Below, in pieces: positions 34,544 to 45,710 of a stretch of 64,000 nt of DNA. The stretch is from positions 5,863,626 to 5,927,625 of the forward strand of contig BCIA01000002.1 in the NCBI GenBank assembly GCA_001599815.1. Direction: 5' to 3'. This stretch comes from Furcasterigmium furcatum. Taxonomy: Eukaryota > Ascomycota > Sordariomycetes > Glomerellales > Plectosphaerellaceae. The first letter of the stretch is position 1. Each line of letters starts with the position of its first letter. The notes beneath the pieces were generated by a model. It saw nothing but the letters and a program-made list of their open reading frames with translations. It did not search any database and was not told where the DNA came from. Position numbers and translations under genes: made by a program.

Positions 34544-35374
34544 ATGTCTGCTCCACTGCAACCCAAGTCCCTTGGATCCAATCTCCAACCTCTTGACTCT
34601 CGCCTCTTCCTTCTGCTCCAGAGCGTCATCGAGCTTCAGTTCAATCCTTTCCAGCACGTTCTGGTCGTCACTGGCAAGGAGTACCGTGATCTTCAGGAGA
34701 AAGGCCGTGCTTGGCTTGCTGAGCATCTCAGGTACGTGACTGATCCCCTTTTCGCCAAGGCATCACTGACAAATAGGTGTAGTACCTATCTGAAGAAGGA
34801 TGTTCTTTGGGTTCAAGACGGCACCAAGAGCTACGAACGCTACTTCGTCGGCCCCCCTGAGGACTTCATCGTTGGCGACCGCATGTTGATGAACATTGAC
34901 GGCCGTGCCGTCATGGTGACCCGTCCCGACTCTCAGAGCGCCCTCGAACAGATCCAGGGCGTCAGCAGTGGCAAATCTGCTGTCAAGGAGAAGATATCTC
35001 GCCCTCCCAACGCCTACATCCTGTACCGCAAGGATCACCACAAGCTGATCAAGACAGCGAACCCCGAGTACACCAATAATCAAATCTGTATGTTCAGCAC
35101 AACATCATCTTGAATCAATTGCTAACATCATGCAGCGAAGGTTCTTGGTGCCGCCTGGAAGGAGGAAAAGGCTGAGGTCCGGGAGCGGTACCATCGCATG
35201 GCCGATGAAGTGAAGACTGAGCTTATGCGGGCTCATCCTGAGTACCGCTATGCTCCTCGGAAGCCTGGCGAGCGACGTCGTCGCAATCGCCGCGATGTCG
35301 TCAAGCCCAAGCATCATGAAGCCATGACGCAGCCCGTCAGCCTCGCGACAACTGCTGCCCCAGAGCTGGAATAG
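34544..35374 (+). CDS. MAT1-2-1: Mating-type HMG-box transcription factor MAT1-2-1
   Basis: Three exons: 34544-34731, 34777-35087 and 35136-35374; 245 aa. The HMG box (about residues 150-225) has SRPPNAYILYRKDHHKL, NPEYTNNQIS, LGAAWKEEKAEVRERY and HPEYRYAPRKPGERRRR. The second intron (GTATGT..TGCTAACATCATGCAG) splits the Ser codon after NNQI, the intron site conserved in MAT HMG genes. The N-terminal half (VIELQFNPFQHVLVVTGKEY) is poorly conserved. The product sets the MAT1-2 mating identity and controls pheromone and fertilisation genes in the nucleus. The first intron has two possible acceptors six bases apart (exon at 34777 or 34783). An in-frame ATG at 34244 would add 100 residues, but the ATG at 34544 has the better context (CCGCCGCAATG). 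MAT1-1-3 also has an HMG box; position next to APN2 and lack of an alpha-box gene favour MAT1-2-1. Confidence 0.88.
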
Positions 35375-36265
35375 GCAGATGCCAGTCGCCTGCTGACCAT
35401 CAAGCTCTGGTATTTCGTCGCAAGGAGTCTGACTCCAAGGAAAATGTGTATGTTTTCACTTGAATCTATTTTTCATGGCTGTCGTTGACAATTCGCTTAG
35501 ATGGGCATTTCAGCGAGATCCCACGACCCTTGGTCGCATCTTCCTCTGTCTTGTCACCTGTTTGGGACGACCAAGTCTCTCCTTGAACCGAACGCAACAC
35601 CCATTTCTTCTCGATTATGGACGCGAACGCGGAGTGCCTTGCTCTTCGTTACTTGACGTCGAAACCGCGTCGACCCTCGAAATCCCCGACACTTGCAACT
35701 TGACTTCAGAGGTCATTCATTCTCCTTCTCTTGTCTTTCCTCGAACACCCGAATTATTTCCTTGTCCACATCGTCAAAAACGTGTTCAAGGAAGCCCATA
35801 TTCTCAACCTCGGGGCTCCCAAAACCTCCGAATTCGGCCGCAGTTCTCATATTGTTCATCCAGAATACGACGAGTCCATTTGTGACACTCACTTCATTCG
35901 TCACTCAACAGGGCGTTAAGGCTTACGAAAACGGTCACAGGGGTGGTTTGGCGTTGGACGATGATACCCAATTGATCTCTTTGCTTTCGACTGCTGGTTC
36001 ATTGCACAGCATGGATCCCCATCGGCTCGTCTCCGCATGTCAGTTTGACTACCTGAGCCACATCTCCTTCTGAAAGCTAGGGATTTCCGGCAGCTCCCTG
36101 GCCATCGTTGGGTCATAGACGACCTGGGTGGTGGGACGCAGCGACTCATAGAGTTTCCTTGCTTTCGTACCTAGATAGATAATTCAGAGTTCAGGACTCG
36201 ACACTTCCTCCTGGCAGTGTGTGATGACTTGGCAGTCCGCGCATGGTCTGCCAACGCACCGATAG
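35375..36265. other. Low-GC spacer between MAT1-2-1 and APN2
   Basis: 891 bp between convergent genes. Short frames occur on both strands at 35690-36075, for example a minus-strand 63-codon frame (FGSPEVENMGFLEHVFDDVD) and a plus-strand frame ending SACQFDYLSHISF. Neither has a clear gene structure or known family. Probably 3' untranslated DNA and the idiomorph edge. Confidence 0.4.
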
Positions 36266-38542
36266 TCATGATTGCTGTTGCTTCTTCCAGTCGCTGCTCC
36301 ATATGAATGTGCCACACCTCCACTCTGTCCCCTTCTCTTTCTCCCCAGACGGCCCTAGTGGACGCGGGCATATGTAGAAGGACCTCCCTGGCCGGGTCGA
36401 ATTAGCACGAGTCCGTGACGGGATGGTGTGGCGCCTGCTCAACCGAGGCCGAGCAGCGCATCGAGGGAGGTGGGACACGTGGTCCTGAATGCGGCCATGC
36501 GGGACATCATTGACAGCACGGCTGAAAAGGGGTACGACTTACCACAATTGATGCCAGGTTTCTTCGTCAGCAGGCTGATGCAAGGTTCCTCGTGCTCGCA
36601 TTTGGGTGCTACTCTCTGACCCAGCTGTAGCTTGGACCATGACTCTTTGGCTTCAATTGGATCGAAGACCTTCTTGGTGCTTTCGAAGACGACAGGGCTC
36701 GCGAGAGAGACTGAAGGTGGAGGCTCTACTGCGTTTGGTGCAGCCGATGGACTCGCAGGCTTTGCGTTGGTAGTGTCTTTTGTGCCAGAGAATGAGACGC
36801 AGCTGGGTTCATTATTGGGCGAAGCTCGAGGCTTGAAGAAGCTGGCAAGAGAACTTTGCGACTTCCCTCCGCAGTCCGTGTTGCTGGACCTTTGGCTCTC
36901 GGCCGTCTTGGACTTCTTGAAGGTCCTGTTTGAAGGAGATGTAGTTTTTGCTGATCTCTTGGCCGAAGCCGTCGGCTCGGATCTTGATGTCAAACCTTCA
37001 TTGGGCGCGCCGGAGGGCGCTGGGGTGAAAGCCTCATGTGGTCGCACTGACTCAATAGCTGACGAAACAAGCTGAGCTCCGTCATCTTGAACGTGTCGGG
37101 AAATTACGGAAAGAGTACCAGGTTCAATATCATCTGGGACACCCGGAAAACCACTGGTGTTGGTCGCGGCCGACTTGGGAGCTGATTTCTTCATGAACAT
37201 GTCGCGAATGCTCCGTCGACGGTCAAACTCCGGGATAAGCTTCGCAGAGATTGGCAAAAGATCCTTGCTGGACCACTCCCGTAGACGCTTGCCGCCTTCG
37301 ACCATGCCTGGTGGATTCACACCATCTAGGAAGTGAACCTCTTCGTTCTCGGGTCCAAGCGTGTCGGCAAAGGTGACGTAAACGGGACAATGGTCGGATC
37401 CGTGAAGGCCTTCCTGGATATTCGAGTCTGAGGCCCAGTTCTTTAGACCTGCAGAGCACAGGACATAGTCGATCCGGCTACCGTTGTTGGCCGGCCGCGT
37501 GTTTTTCTTGGTGTCCCAACAGGTGAACATGCCTTGGCGATCGGGATGAAAGTAGCGACAGATGTCCCACATTACAGGCTCTTCCCTCCCCTCGTCCTTT
37601 TCTCCGATGACTTCGCCTTCGAAAACGAGCTGATTGAGTATCCGGCGTGATGGCATGGCCATCCACTCGTCCACGGTCGAATCCTCCTTCCGGAGCATCT
37701 CCAGCACATTGCAGGTGTCCACATGGGATCGGATGACGTTCAAATCGCCGGTTAAGATGACTTGCTTGCCAGCCGCGACAAGATTGCGGACCCGAACATC
37801 GAGGGCATCCAGGTACCCAATTCGAAAGTCATCACGCGAGGAATCTCGGGTTGCCGGGCTGTATGTTCCGATGAGGACGAATGCGGGGAATTCAAGGATT
37901 ACACAACGCCCCTCGGAGTCGAGAGTGGCGGCATCAATGTCGCTGGGGAGTTGGCCAGCCCGAGGGTACCCGCCGATCTGCTCTGATTCAGGCAGGTCCC
38001 GGAACTTGGTCGAGGAATTCGGAGGACAGAGAACGCCGGTGATCCCTTCTTCTGCTCGGATAGGGCAGCATGTTGAGTTTCGGGTGTAAATTGCGACGCC
38101 AGAATAACCTGGAAGCCGGTCAGTGATCCATGCCATTTCAGAAGGAGTGGAAAGGTCACCCTTCTTGTGTTTGGGCAAGCTGAAGTACACATCCCAACCG
38201 GGGACCAGAACCATGTCATCTCTCAGATCCTTCCGCTGGATCTTGGTCTCCTGCATGACGACTATGTCTGCCTCGAGGATGTCGAACATGGCCTACGCAA
38301 GAGTCAGGTGAGACGCGCGGACGGGTGCGATGCGACCTACCTGGAACGTCCTCTTCTCCCTCCATGGCTGGTACCCGAATGGGTTCCTACAGAGTTGAGG
38401 TCAGACGGGCCCTGCCTGTATTTTCTCGGGAGGTCCTTACCTGATGCCATTGACTAACTGATTCTTAGCGTAAGGCATCCCAAGGAACCTGGTGAGGGCG
38501 AGGGGATCACTCACCGTTCCACGTCGTGATTCTGAAAGGCAT
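36266..38542 (-). CDS. APN2: Class II AP endonuclease / DNA lyase Apn2
   Basis: Five exons: 38542-38515, 38453-38441 (13 bp), 38386-38341, 38292-36543 and 36387-36266; 652 aa. Spliced start MPFRITTWNVNGIRNPFGYQ is the conserved exonuclease III-type opening. Catalytic pieces are VMQETK (metal-binding Glu), LTGDLNVI, SRIDYVLCS and GLHGSDHCPVY. The C-terminal half is disordered and carries a PCNA-binding box QSSLASFF and a zinc finger of GRF type (CEHEEPC..NCGRSFYICPRP..) that is completed only by the last exon after a 155-bp intron. Apn2 cleaves abasic sites and removes 3' blocks in nuclear base excision repair. It is the classic right-hand neighbour of the MAT genes and is divergent from COX13. 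Confidence 0.96.
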
Positions 38543-39133
38543 GCTGGGATTGCGTCTCCCGAACGCGAGAGTAATGAAAGAACAGATTCGCTGGTTGATG
38601 GTACGTTCAACTCCCTTCTGCTCCCGAACCTGCAATCCGTGGGAAAGGCGCGCCCATATCACGCTTCATTGATGAGGGAAAGGCCGTGAATCGTTGCTTT
38701 GCCGGCCACTTGCTGTGACACTGGAGGATCGGCCTAAAATACGGTTATCAGGGAGATTGAGGGAAGGGAGACTTGAAAACGGGCAGGTCGGTATCTCGGT
38801 AGGTATATGAGTGCTCAAGCGTCGCGAACAAGAGCGATGAAGCCCGCTGCTGCCGTGTCGTGACACACGACTTGGGAGCGAGGTCAGCTGACCGGGAGGC
38901 CATCCCCAATCGGGTGGGCGCCGTGGAAGGAATCACGTGTTGCCGGATGGATCCCTGCTTACCTAAAAGTCCAGCTCGGAACATCCATCTGCCCACCAAT
39001 GATTGCTGCCTCATTTGCGAGGCAGAAGGTGACGTCCCATAACCGAGCTTGCATGACCTGATCTCGAACAACTTCGGCATCACGACCTTCTCAATTCCCT
39101 CGAACCGCCCTCTCGACCCGAAGCACCACCACA
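38543..39133. promoter_or_regulatory. Divergent promoter region of APN2 and COX13
   Basis: 591 bp between the start codons of APN2 (leftward) and COX13 (rightward), a conserved head-to-head arrangement. No distinct binding motifs could be assigned. Confidence 0.45.
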
Positions 39134-39957
39134 ATGTTCCCCCAGCGCCAGATTCTGCGCGCTGCTCCGCGGTTCGCCGCCCAGCTCCGCTCTCCTGTCG
39201 TTCAGCGCCGCCTGGCCAGCTCCGGCGAGAACGCCTTCATCCGCGAGCGCCAGCACGCCAAGGAGCACGCCGCCGGCAGCACCGGTACGCCTCCTTGAAC
39301 CGAAAACGACTCAATTGACCCCGAGGAGCCTCCTGCTGACTGCTTCGATAGAGCTCTGGAAGAAGATCTCCATCTAGTACGATGCCCCCACCGCGTTTCC
39401 CTGAGCTATTTCTGCTCCCGCATACCCCCGATCGTACGAGCCATCGGCCGCTCCGCGACAACAATATGCTCAAGGCGACCCTCGAGGATCGTTGTGATGG
39501 CGAGAAGGATGGGAGACTCAGATGTGGGAACATTGGCTGACCTGTCGAACCTCCAGCGCGTGCATTCCTGCCCTCGCCCTCGCCAGCTGGAACGCCTACA
39601 GGCTCTGGAACGAGCACTGGGAGCACTGGAGCCACCTGCCCCCTCTGGAGGAGCGCACCGAGTACCCCTACCAGAACATCCGCACCAAGAACTTTTCCTG
39701 GGGCGATGGCGACAAGGTATGCCGCCTTCCTGATTTTTGACCTCAATCGATCGAGACTAACATGCGCGTCAGACAATTTTGTATGTCCAGGAACCTTTTG
39801 CCCCGAACTTCCGAGAGGGCGTCTTCCCCCCTGGCACCTCGGATTACACATGCCGGATGACCCAAGATGGCCTGCGGTCTTTCTAGAACTAGGATGCTGA
39901 CATGTTTCTAGCTGGAACTCCAACGTCAACTACCACAACAAGGACAAGACCACCTAA
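39134..39957 (+). CDS. COX13: Cytochrome c oxidase subunit VIa
   Basis: Five exons: 39134-39284, 39352-39376 (25 bp), 39557-39716, 39773-39780 (8 bp) and 39912-39957; 129 aa. The N-terminus MFPQRQILRAAPRFAAQLRS is an Arg-rich mitochondrial targeting sequence. The mature part has an amphipathic ELWKKISIY segment, a transmembrane segment ACIPALALASWNAYRLW, and the family C-terminus EYPYQNIRTKNFSWGDGD..TIFWNSNVNYH. It is an accessory subunit of respiratory complex IV in the inner membrane. The small exons were accepted because each join preserves the expected family sequence and the frame. It is a standard member of the APN2-COX13-APC5 block. Confidence 0.95.
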
Positions 39958-40256
39958 GCTGGCGGCCTCAAGCGCGGAACTTGGTGGATGATGTGGCTCG
40001 TGTTGAGATGGAACCGAGCGGGTGATCGGGAGGCCGGCGTGGCTCCGTGCCTTTTATCCAGCACCAGGCTGTCTGTACATGCTTTCCTAGACTCTGAGCA
40101 ATCAAAACGGTCTTCGACTTGGATAACACGTCCAGCTTTGTACGGTGCAGATGATGGCTGGCGTCCGGCCGCCGAGATCTAACATGATAGACCATTGACT
40201 ACCGTGAGCCTTGATCATACATCCCTGATCTGTGACATGCCTAAGAGATATCTAGC

Positions 40257-42716
40257 TCATACCGTCATAGCTGCAGCACTTTGTCTCAGAGCCACATATG
40301 CCGCAGCGTAGTCTGCTGCCAGCACCTTGTCCCCGGCGGCCTTCATGACGGTCGCCTTCTTGGCCATCATCTCGCACTGCATCTCGATGTCCTCGATTCC
40401 GGAGAAGCAGTCGAAGGCCTTCTGAACCGCTGCCACTGCCTTGGTGAGACACTCCATCCTCCTCGTTGAGGCTTTGGGCGCACTGCCCGCCATTCCCATG
40501 TTGGCATCTGCCAAATGAGAGTAAAGGGTGCCGCTGAGCCTCGCGGAATCACATTCGAGGCTGCGGGGGATGACAGCGGCCAGGAGCCTGGTGGCAGCCT
40601 CAAACTCCCCGAGGGACGTAAGGATGTTCGCTAGAGCCCCGATGGCTTGCCAGAGGCCAGGGATGAGGCGAGCCCGCCACGCAATACTGGCTGCCCGCAT
40701 GGCAAGGGTGAAGCCTCTCTGCGGCCTTCCCGCCTTGTCGAAGAGATGTGCCTTCAACAGCATCAGCCGTACGCGAAGGTTGATGTCTCTCTTGTCGTCG
40801 TGCAAGTGCTGAAGCATGTCTTCAACCTTGTCAAACGCTGTGTGCAAATCTCCACGTCGAAGGAGGTAATCGATGTGAAGAAAGTCGACCACCCACTTCA
40901 ACTCCGGCTCCAAGTCATCGCCCTTCGATTGAAGGAGTTGGGACAGAAGCTGATTTGCCCCGTCGAGGTTGCTGTGCCGCAAATCCCGTATGACCTTGAT
41001 GATGCCTCTGTACTTATGCCAGTATTGACTTGGCTTCCAGGCGCGAAGTGCATTCTCGTCGAGAGTCTCCAGACTCTTGAGCGCCTCGTCATACCGGCCC
41101 TTCTCCGTCAGCTGCATTGATAGCCGGCAGGTAACTCTCAGCTCATCATCGAAAATGGAATGCAAAGAGTGACAACGGAGGAAGACCTCACTCTCTATTG
41201 TCGAGAGATGGGTGACTCCGAGGCGCTCCCAGAGGGACATGGAGATGGCAAGTTGAGCACCGAACATGTTACGCATGTTGCGCTCGACGATGAGTTGGGA
41301 GCTGCGAACCATCAGTTCCAGTGATGAGGCCACGCTTTCTCCATTCGCGAGGCCCATCTTGGCTTCGCTGAGCAGGGCAGAGCTCCAGAGAGTCCACATG
41401 CCGGTCTCCTTGGCCTTGACACGGAGATAGACCAGGCTCTCCTTTCCATTCCCGAGCACGCTGTCGGTCTCGAGGTTCCTGATCAGATCTGGGTGGGCGC
41501 GGCCGTAGTGGAAGAGCCAGTTCAGAGAAAAGTTGAGACAGGTCATGTCCTTGTTCTCGCGAGCGGTGGAGATGGTCTCCAGCATGGTGGCCACGGCATC
41601 TTGATGGCATCCGAAATCGGCCTGGAGGACGGCGAGATTCATGAGCGCGTACTGATAGAACAGCCGGTCGCGATTCTGCATGGTGTAGTCGAAGTACCGG
41701 TGGAGGTAATCGAACGATGTTGGGTAGTCGCCCGACCTCCACGCGTCGAGGAAACTGCTTCTCGTCAGGGACTGCCCAGGAAAAAAGGATAAGAAGGGAA
41801 CATTTTGCGGCGGACCTGAGGTAGTGCCTGAGACTCGGCACCATCGAGCAGTCGCTGAGAAGGTCTTGAAACTGGTGTCGAACTTCCATGGGCACCCTGT
41901 TCCCATGTTCTGTGGCGGTCAGCATGTGGAGGCCATCTGGCGAAGACTGGGCCGAGACTTACTCTGCATCTGCTCGATCTGAAACTCCAACAGCAGCTCG
42001 ACGTCGTCCGTGCTGACCGGAATGCCGGAAGACGCCGTGTTGGTCAACATGTCGCCGTAGGCAACAGAGGCAAGAACAGATACCGTCTCGGGGTCCCACT
42101 CCGCCTGCTCGCCGAGTTCGAGGACCTGGTCAAAACTCATGCGGCCGAAGGAGGGATTCCTGCGTCTCCGGTGGTTGATCGTTGGCTGCCTGTACTTGAC
42201 GAACTCCTTCCACAGCTCGGTCGAATCATGGAACTGCAGACGGGCAAACTCGAGCTGGCAGCGACGCACGAATATGCCGAAGGGGGAGTTTCGAGTCAGA
42301 CGAATGCCGCCGATGCGAGGATCTTCGCCACGGTGCCGTCTGCTCTGCTCCTTCGTCTTGGAGAGCGCGTGGACCTGCCGGAGGAAGAAGTCATGCATCT
42401 GATGTAGGGAGTTGATGTCCCAGAGTTTGTCTAGGAATGTGTCCCAGAGCTTCCTGCCTGGTAGGCCGATGAGCACAGGGTATGCGCTCAGCAGCTTCTC
42501 GAAGTCCTTGACCGAAATGACGAGGCTGACTGCCTTCTCTGCCTTTGTCCATCGCGAGGCGCTATTGGAGGCGAAGGCTTGCGGGTCATGGTCCAAAAGG
42601 TGGGAGGTGATGAAGGAGAGTACTGGGACAATCGCTGCGTTGGGGACCTGCTCGTCGATGTACAAGTCGATCAAGGCGAGGAGGCCGATCTTGGCCGGTG
42701 TCAGGAACCGAGCCAT
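40257..42716 (-). CDS. APC5: Anaphase-promoting complex subunit 5
   Basis: Three exons: 42716-41963, 41909-41816 and 41754-40257; 781 aa. The start MARFLTPAKIGLLALIDLY was chosen over upstream in-frame ATGs because the family begins here. A TPR-type helical-repeat subunit: the segment FLDAWRSGDYPTSFDYLHRY followed by FDYTMQNRDRLFYQYALM is the most recognisable Apc5 signature, and the C-terminal half consists of repeated helix pairs (ALKSLETLDENALRAWKP and similar). Apc5 is a scaffold in the APC/C ubiquitin ligase that drives mitotic exit. The acceptor of exon 3 was placed at AGAAGCAG|TTTCC, which removes the residues LTRSS seen in the raw frame. Confidence 0.93.
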
Positions 42717-43640
42717 GGCCGGAATACCGCCCGCGAAGGCGGAAAGAGCAAGATGAAAAGGCCTCGAAGGCCTTGCGGGCAAGAGCTGTGGCCCAGACGA
42801 AACCAAACCGAAGATCACCGTGGGGGTGAAGCCATTCGGAGTTGTGTTGTGGTGCAAGACGCGTCTAGAGCTGTAATGCCGGCAGCCGTCAAGTCATGGA
42901 AGCTACGCGTTGAGCAGAAGGACACCTGCAGAAGTGCCTTCCTCGGAGCACTCTCAAGCCTGCATAGGAGTTCTCGCGAAGAATATGGGAGGTCAATGAG
43001 GTAAGAATCGGAAAGTAGGGACGGTAGCTGCCGAGATGGATGTTAACGTCGAGATCCATGTCCACCGCCAAAAAAAGAACAGACTCGTGATTGGCCGTAG
43101 CTTGAATGTCACCGCCCCACACCTTCTGACGACTGGGACTTTCATGGACCGGGCAATCAACACGTCTTGTCCAGCAGGAAAGACGTCCGATTCGATTATC
43201 CACTCCATAGGTAAGTAAGTAGGTGATGCATTTTGAGGAGAAAGCTGATCGCCTCTCCCTCCTCCAGCTAAGATACGATGTGGTGGTCGACAGCCTTGGC
43301 TGTTCAAGTGCCGAGGCTTCATGAAGCATCAGAGAGAGGCACGCGCTGTGCTTCTTGGGTGGCATATTGACCATGATATTCTACAGGTTGGTACATGTCG
43401 TGCAGCTCGACAAGCAGCTGCCCATGACGACACTCCAATTTCTTCTGCATCGCCGCCGCCGCCGCCACTGCCTGGTCTCGTTCAACCACGTAAGCTAGGG
43501 TGATGCAAGTGGCACAAGCCGGACGCGACTCCTTCCGGCCCTCACCCGAGTAGTACCTAGGTATTACCACGCATGGCAAGATACTCTCGAATCGGTACTG
43601 CGGCTCTTCGGGCTGTCTCTTCGGGACTCCCTGCGGCATT
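42717..43640. other. Spacer between APC5 start and CIA30 3' end
   Basis: No gene seen. It should contain the APC5 promoter. A TACCTAGGTA palindrome is at 43554-43563 and a short CCG run near 43448. Confidence 0.45.
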
Positions 43641-44496
43641 CTAGCTCCAGCGTATGCTCTTCCCCTGACGGTCTTTCAGCCCGCTGGCAGCATCGTCAGC
43701 GTCATGCGCATCCAGCACAGTATCCCCCTCCTCGACCTCATTCGTCGCCCATAGCCGTTCAATGCAGAGCTCAAAAGGTCCCGGAACGCGGTCTGTCAGG
43801 CCAAACCCGACGGTCCTGACTTTCCGACGTAGGAGCTCCGTTTGCGGCTCGATCACGAACCCGTGGTTCGTCCTCACAAAGTCGTTCCACTTGACATACA
43901 CCGTCTCCCACTCTCCCGGTCTCTTCGCGAACAGACGGTGCTGGTGCAGATCGGTCGGCACCACGCTCTCTGTCTGAAGATTGACGAAGTAGCTGCGCCC
44001 GTCCGAACGGATCCTCATCGCCAGGTACGCGTACATGTCGATGTCCCAGAGGCTCTTCCCGAACATGGACGCCGGTCGGTCCAGCGTTCTCCAAGCCGCG
44101 TAGCCTGTTCTCTTAATCTCCGGCTTGTCTCTCGGTAGTCCGTTCGAAATCTCGCCCCGGAACGCTGCGTAGCCCTTCGTGGGCGACGACGCTGCACTCT
44201 TGTTGGCCCCATGCGGCACCCATTCCAGCGAGCAGCGTGAAAACCCTCCTATCTCTTGGTCGGACATCGTCTTGCAGTGCGAAACGGATTGCGGATCTCG
44301 GAAGTCTTGCAGGATCAAGGGACCAGACGGACCTTTGATGCCCTCGGCTCGAAACACTGGATTGAGGCATCGGGTTAGCTAGATATCGTCCGGGGCGCTG
44401 GGCAGGCAGAAGAGTCCTACCAACACCGGCTAATCGCCTGAACTCGTCGATGCTCCGACCGAGGAAGCTCGTGTTGAGGCGCGTTGTTGCGCGCAT
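43641..44496 (-). CDS. CIA30: Complex I intermediate-associated protein 30 (NDUFAF1 type)
   Basis: Two exons, 44496-44421 and 44356-43641; 263 aa. It begins MRATTRLNTSFLGRSIDEFR, continues RAEGIKGPSGPLILQDFRDP and CKTMSDQEIGGFS, then the beta-rich CIA30 domain (GYAAFRGEISNGLP, YLAMRIRSDGRSYFVNLQ, GFGLTDRVPGPFEL). The family is an assembly chaperone for mitochondrial respiratory complex I and is held in the intermediate membrane arm. The 64-bp intron ends CTCAATCCAG and splits a Val codon. Its position beyond APC5 fits the extended MAT-flank order. Confidence 0.93.
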
Positions 44497-45112
44497 CTTG
44501 GCCGACTTGTCAGATGGTCTCGTTGTGTCGTTTGCAGCCGTCACCTCGAGCCTTCCGGCTCAGCTTGCACGTTGTTCATGGGCTACCGGTAGTAGGTAGC
44601 TGAAGACCGGTCCAATCCGGGAGCTCCTTAGTAGCGATCCGTCGTTGATTGCTCAATTGATGTCGTGGAGATGAAGTGCCCACCCACTCCCAGCAGATTT
44701 CGACGGCGCTCGATCGGAGGCCCCACAGACAACTCAAGTCTGAACCTGGCCAGTGCGTAGATGAACACGTGACTTTACCCCCTTTTCCGAAACCACCTCA
44801 GTCGACACAAAGCGCTTCGAACAAAGGGGCGCCCCTTTACGACAGATGGCGATCTTGGATGAAAGGAATTTCTGACTTTCGCAGTTTACGCACATCACTC
44901 GACCTACAGAAAATCCAGATCAGCTGATTAGGCTTTTGAGACAGAGGATTCTTGCCATATTGCCGCACTGTCGCATCGACGCCCCTCTGGGATTCATATT
45001 CCGATCCAGACGCCTCAAAATACTGCTCCTTGAATGTCTCGTCGGCATTACAGGGTTTTCTATTTAACATCTCTACCTGCCTACCTCATAGACTCGCGAC
45101 TTAACCGGCCAG

Positions 45113-45224
45113 CGACTCTGTAGATCAGCGACTCGACAGACCAGCGACTTGGCGGACCACTAACTCTGCGGACCACCGACCCTGCAGACCACCGACTCTG
45201 CAGACCACCGACTCTGTAGACCAG
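45113..45224. repeat. Minisatellite, seven copies of a 16-bp unit
   Basis: Seven consecutive 16-bp units related to CGACTCTGCAGACCAC, each varying at a few positions. A degenerate half copy precedes the array (about 45091-45112) and another follows it. Confidence 0.9.
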
Positions 45225-45510
45225 CGGCTCAATTCAGCCAGACTTACCAAGGCTACTCTTTAGTCAGTAACGCAATCGACTTACACAGTATGAGTTTCCA
45301 AGGGTTTAAGATAACATAAATCCCAAGTTAAATCAACTCGAGCTTCTAAGGTGTTCCTATAACCACCACAACTTACACATTATACATAGCTTTATTTGTC
45401 CTTATACATCTATTTCCCGTCCCCTATGTAACCAAGATCACATCAAACCAGGAGAGAGGAGTGACTTCTATGTACCTATCTAGCTAGCCTTCTTTCTACT
45501 TCCTCTCTAG

Positions 45511-45605
45511 CTGGGGGGCCAAGAACCACAGCCATCCCCTTTTCACTAAGAACGGTGGTATACCACCGGTTCCAGTGATTCTCGGTGGTTCTTATGGCTC
45601 CCCGG
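45511..45605. repeat. Hairpin-forming inverted repeat, possible MITE-like remnant
   Basis: Imperfect arms CTGGGGGGCCAAGAACCAC (45511-45529) and GTGGTTCTTATGGCTCCCCG (45585-45604) enclose a 16-bp perfect palindrome CGGTGGTATACCACCG at 45553-45568. The whole could fold as a nested hairpin. No target duplication was confirmed. Confidence 0.55.
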
Positions 45606-45675
45606 AACCATTTTAAATACGATCGTGAGTTATTGAAATGAGTAGTGGAACCCGTTGTCTTCTCTATGGCCTTGA

Positions 45676-45710
45676 CTGTCTGTCTGTCTGCTGTCTGTCT
45701 ATCTGTCTAT
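45676..45710. repeat. CTGT/CTAT tetranucleotide microsatellite
   Basis: Run of CTGTCTGTCTGTCTGCTGTC followed by TGTCTATCTGTCTAT. Simple repeat. Confidence 0.85.

Larger units (their letters stand above)
27963..36265. other. Mating-type locus, MAT1-2 type, between SLA2 and APN2
   Basis: The interval between SLA2 and APN2 holds the mating-type genes in most Pezizomycotina. Here it contains a HMG-box gene (MAT1-2-1) and a divergent gene of unknown type. I searched the translated frames for an alpha-box (the MAT1-1-1 hallmark) and saw none, so this is read as a MAT1-2 idiomorph. The exact idiomorph borders cannot be found without a MAT1-1 strain. Confidence 0.85.
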
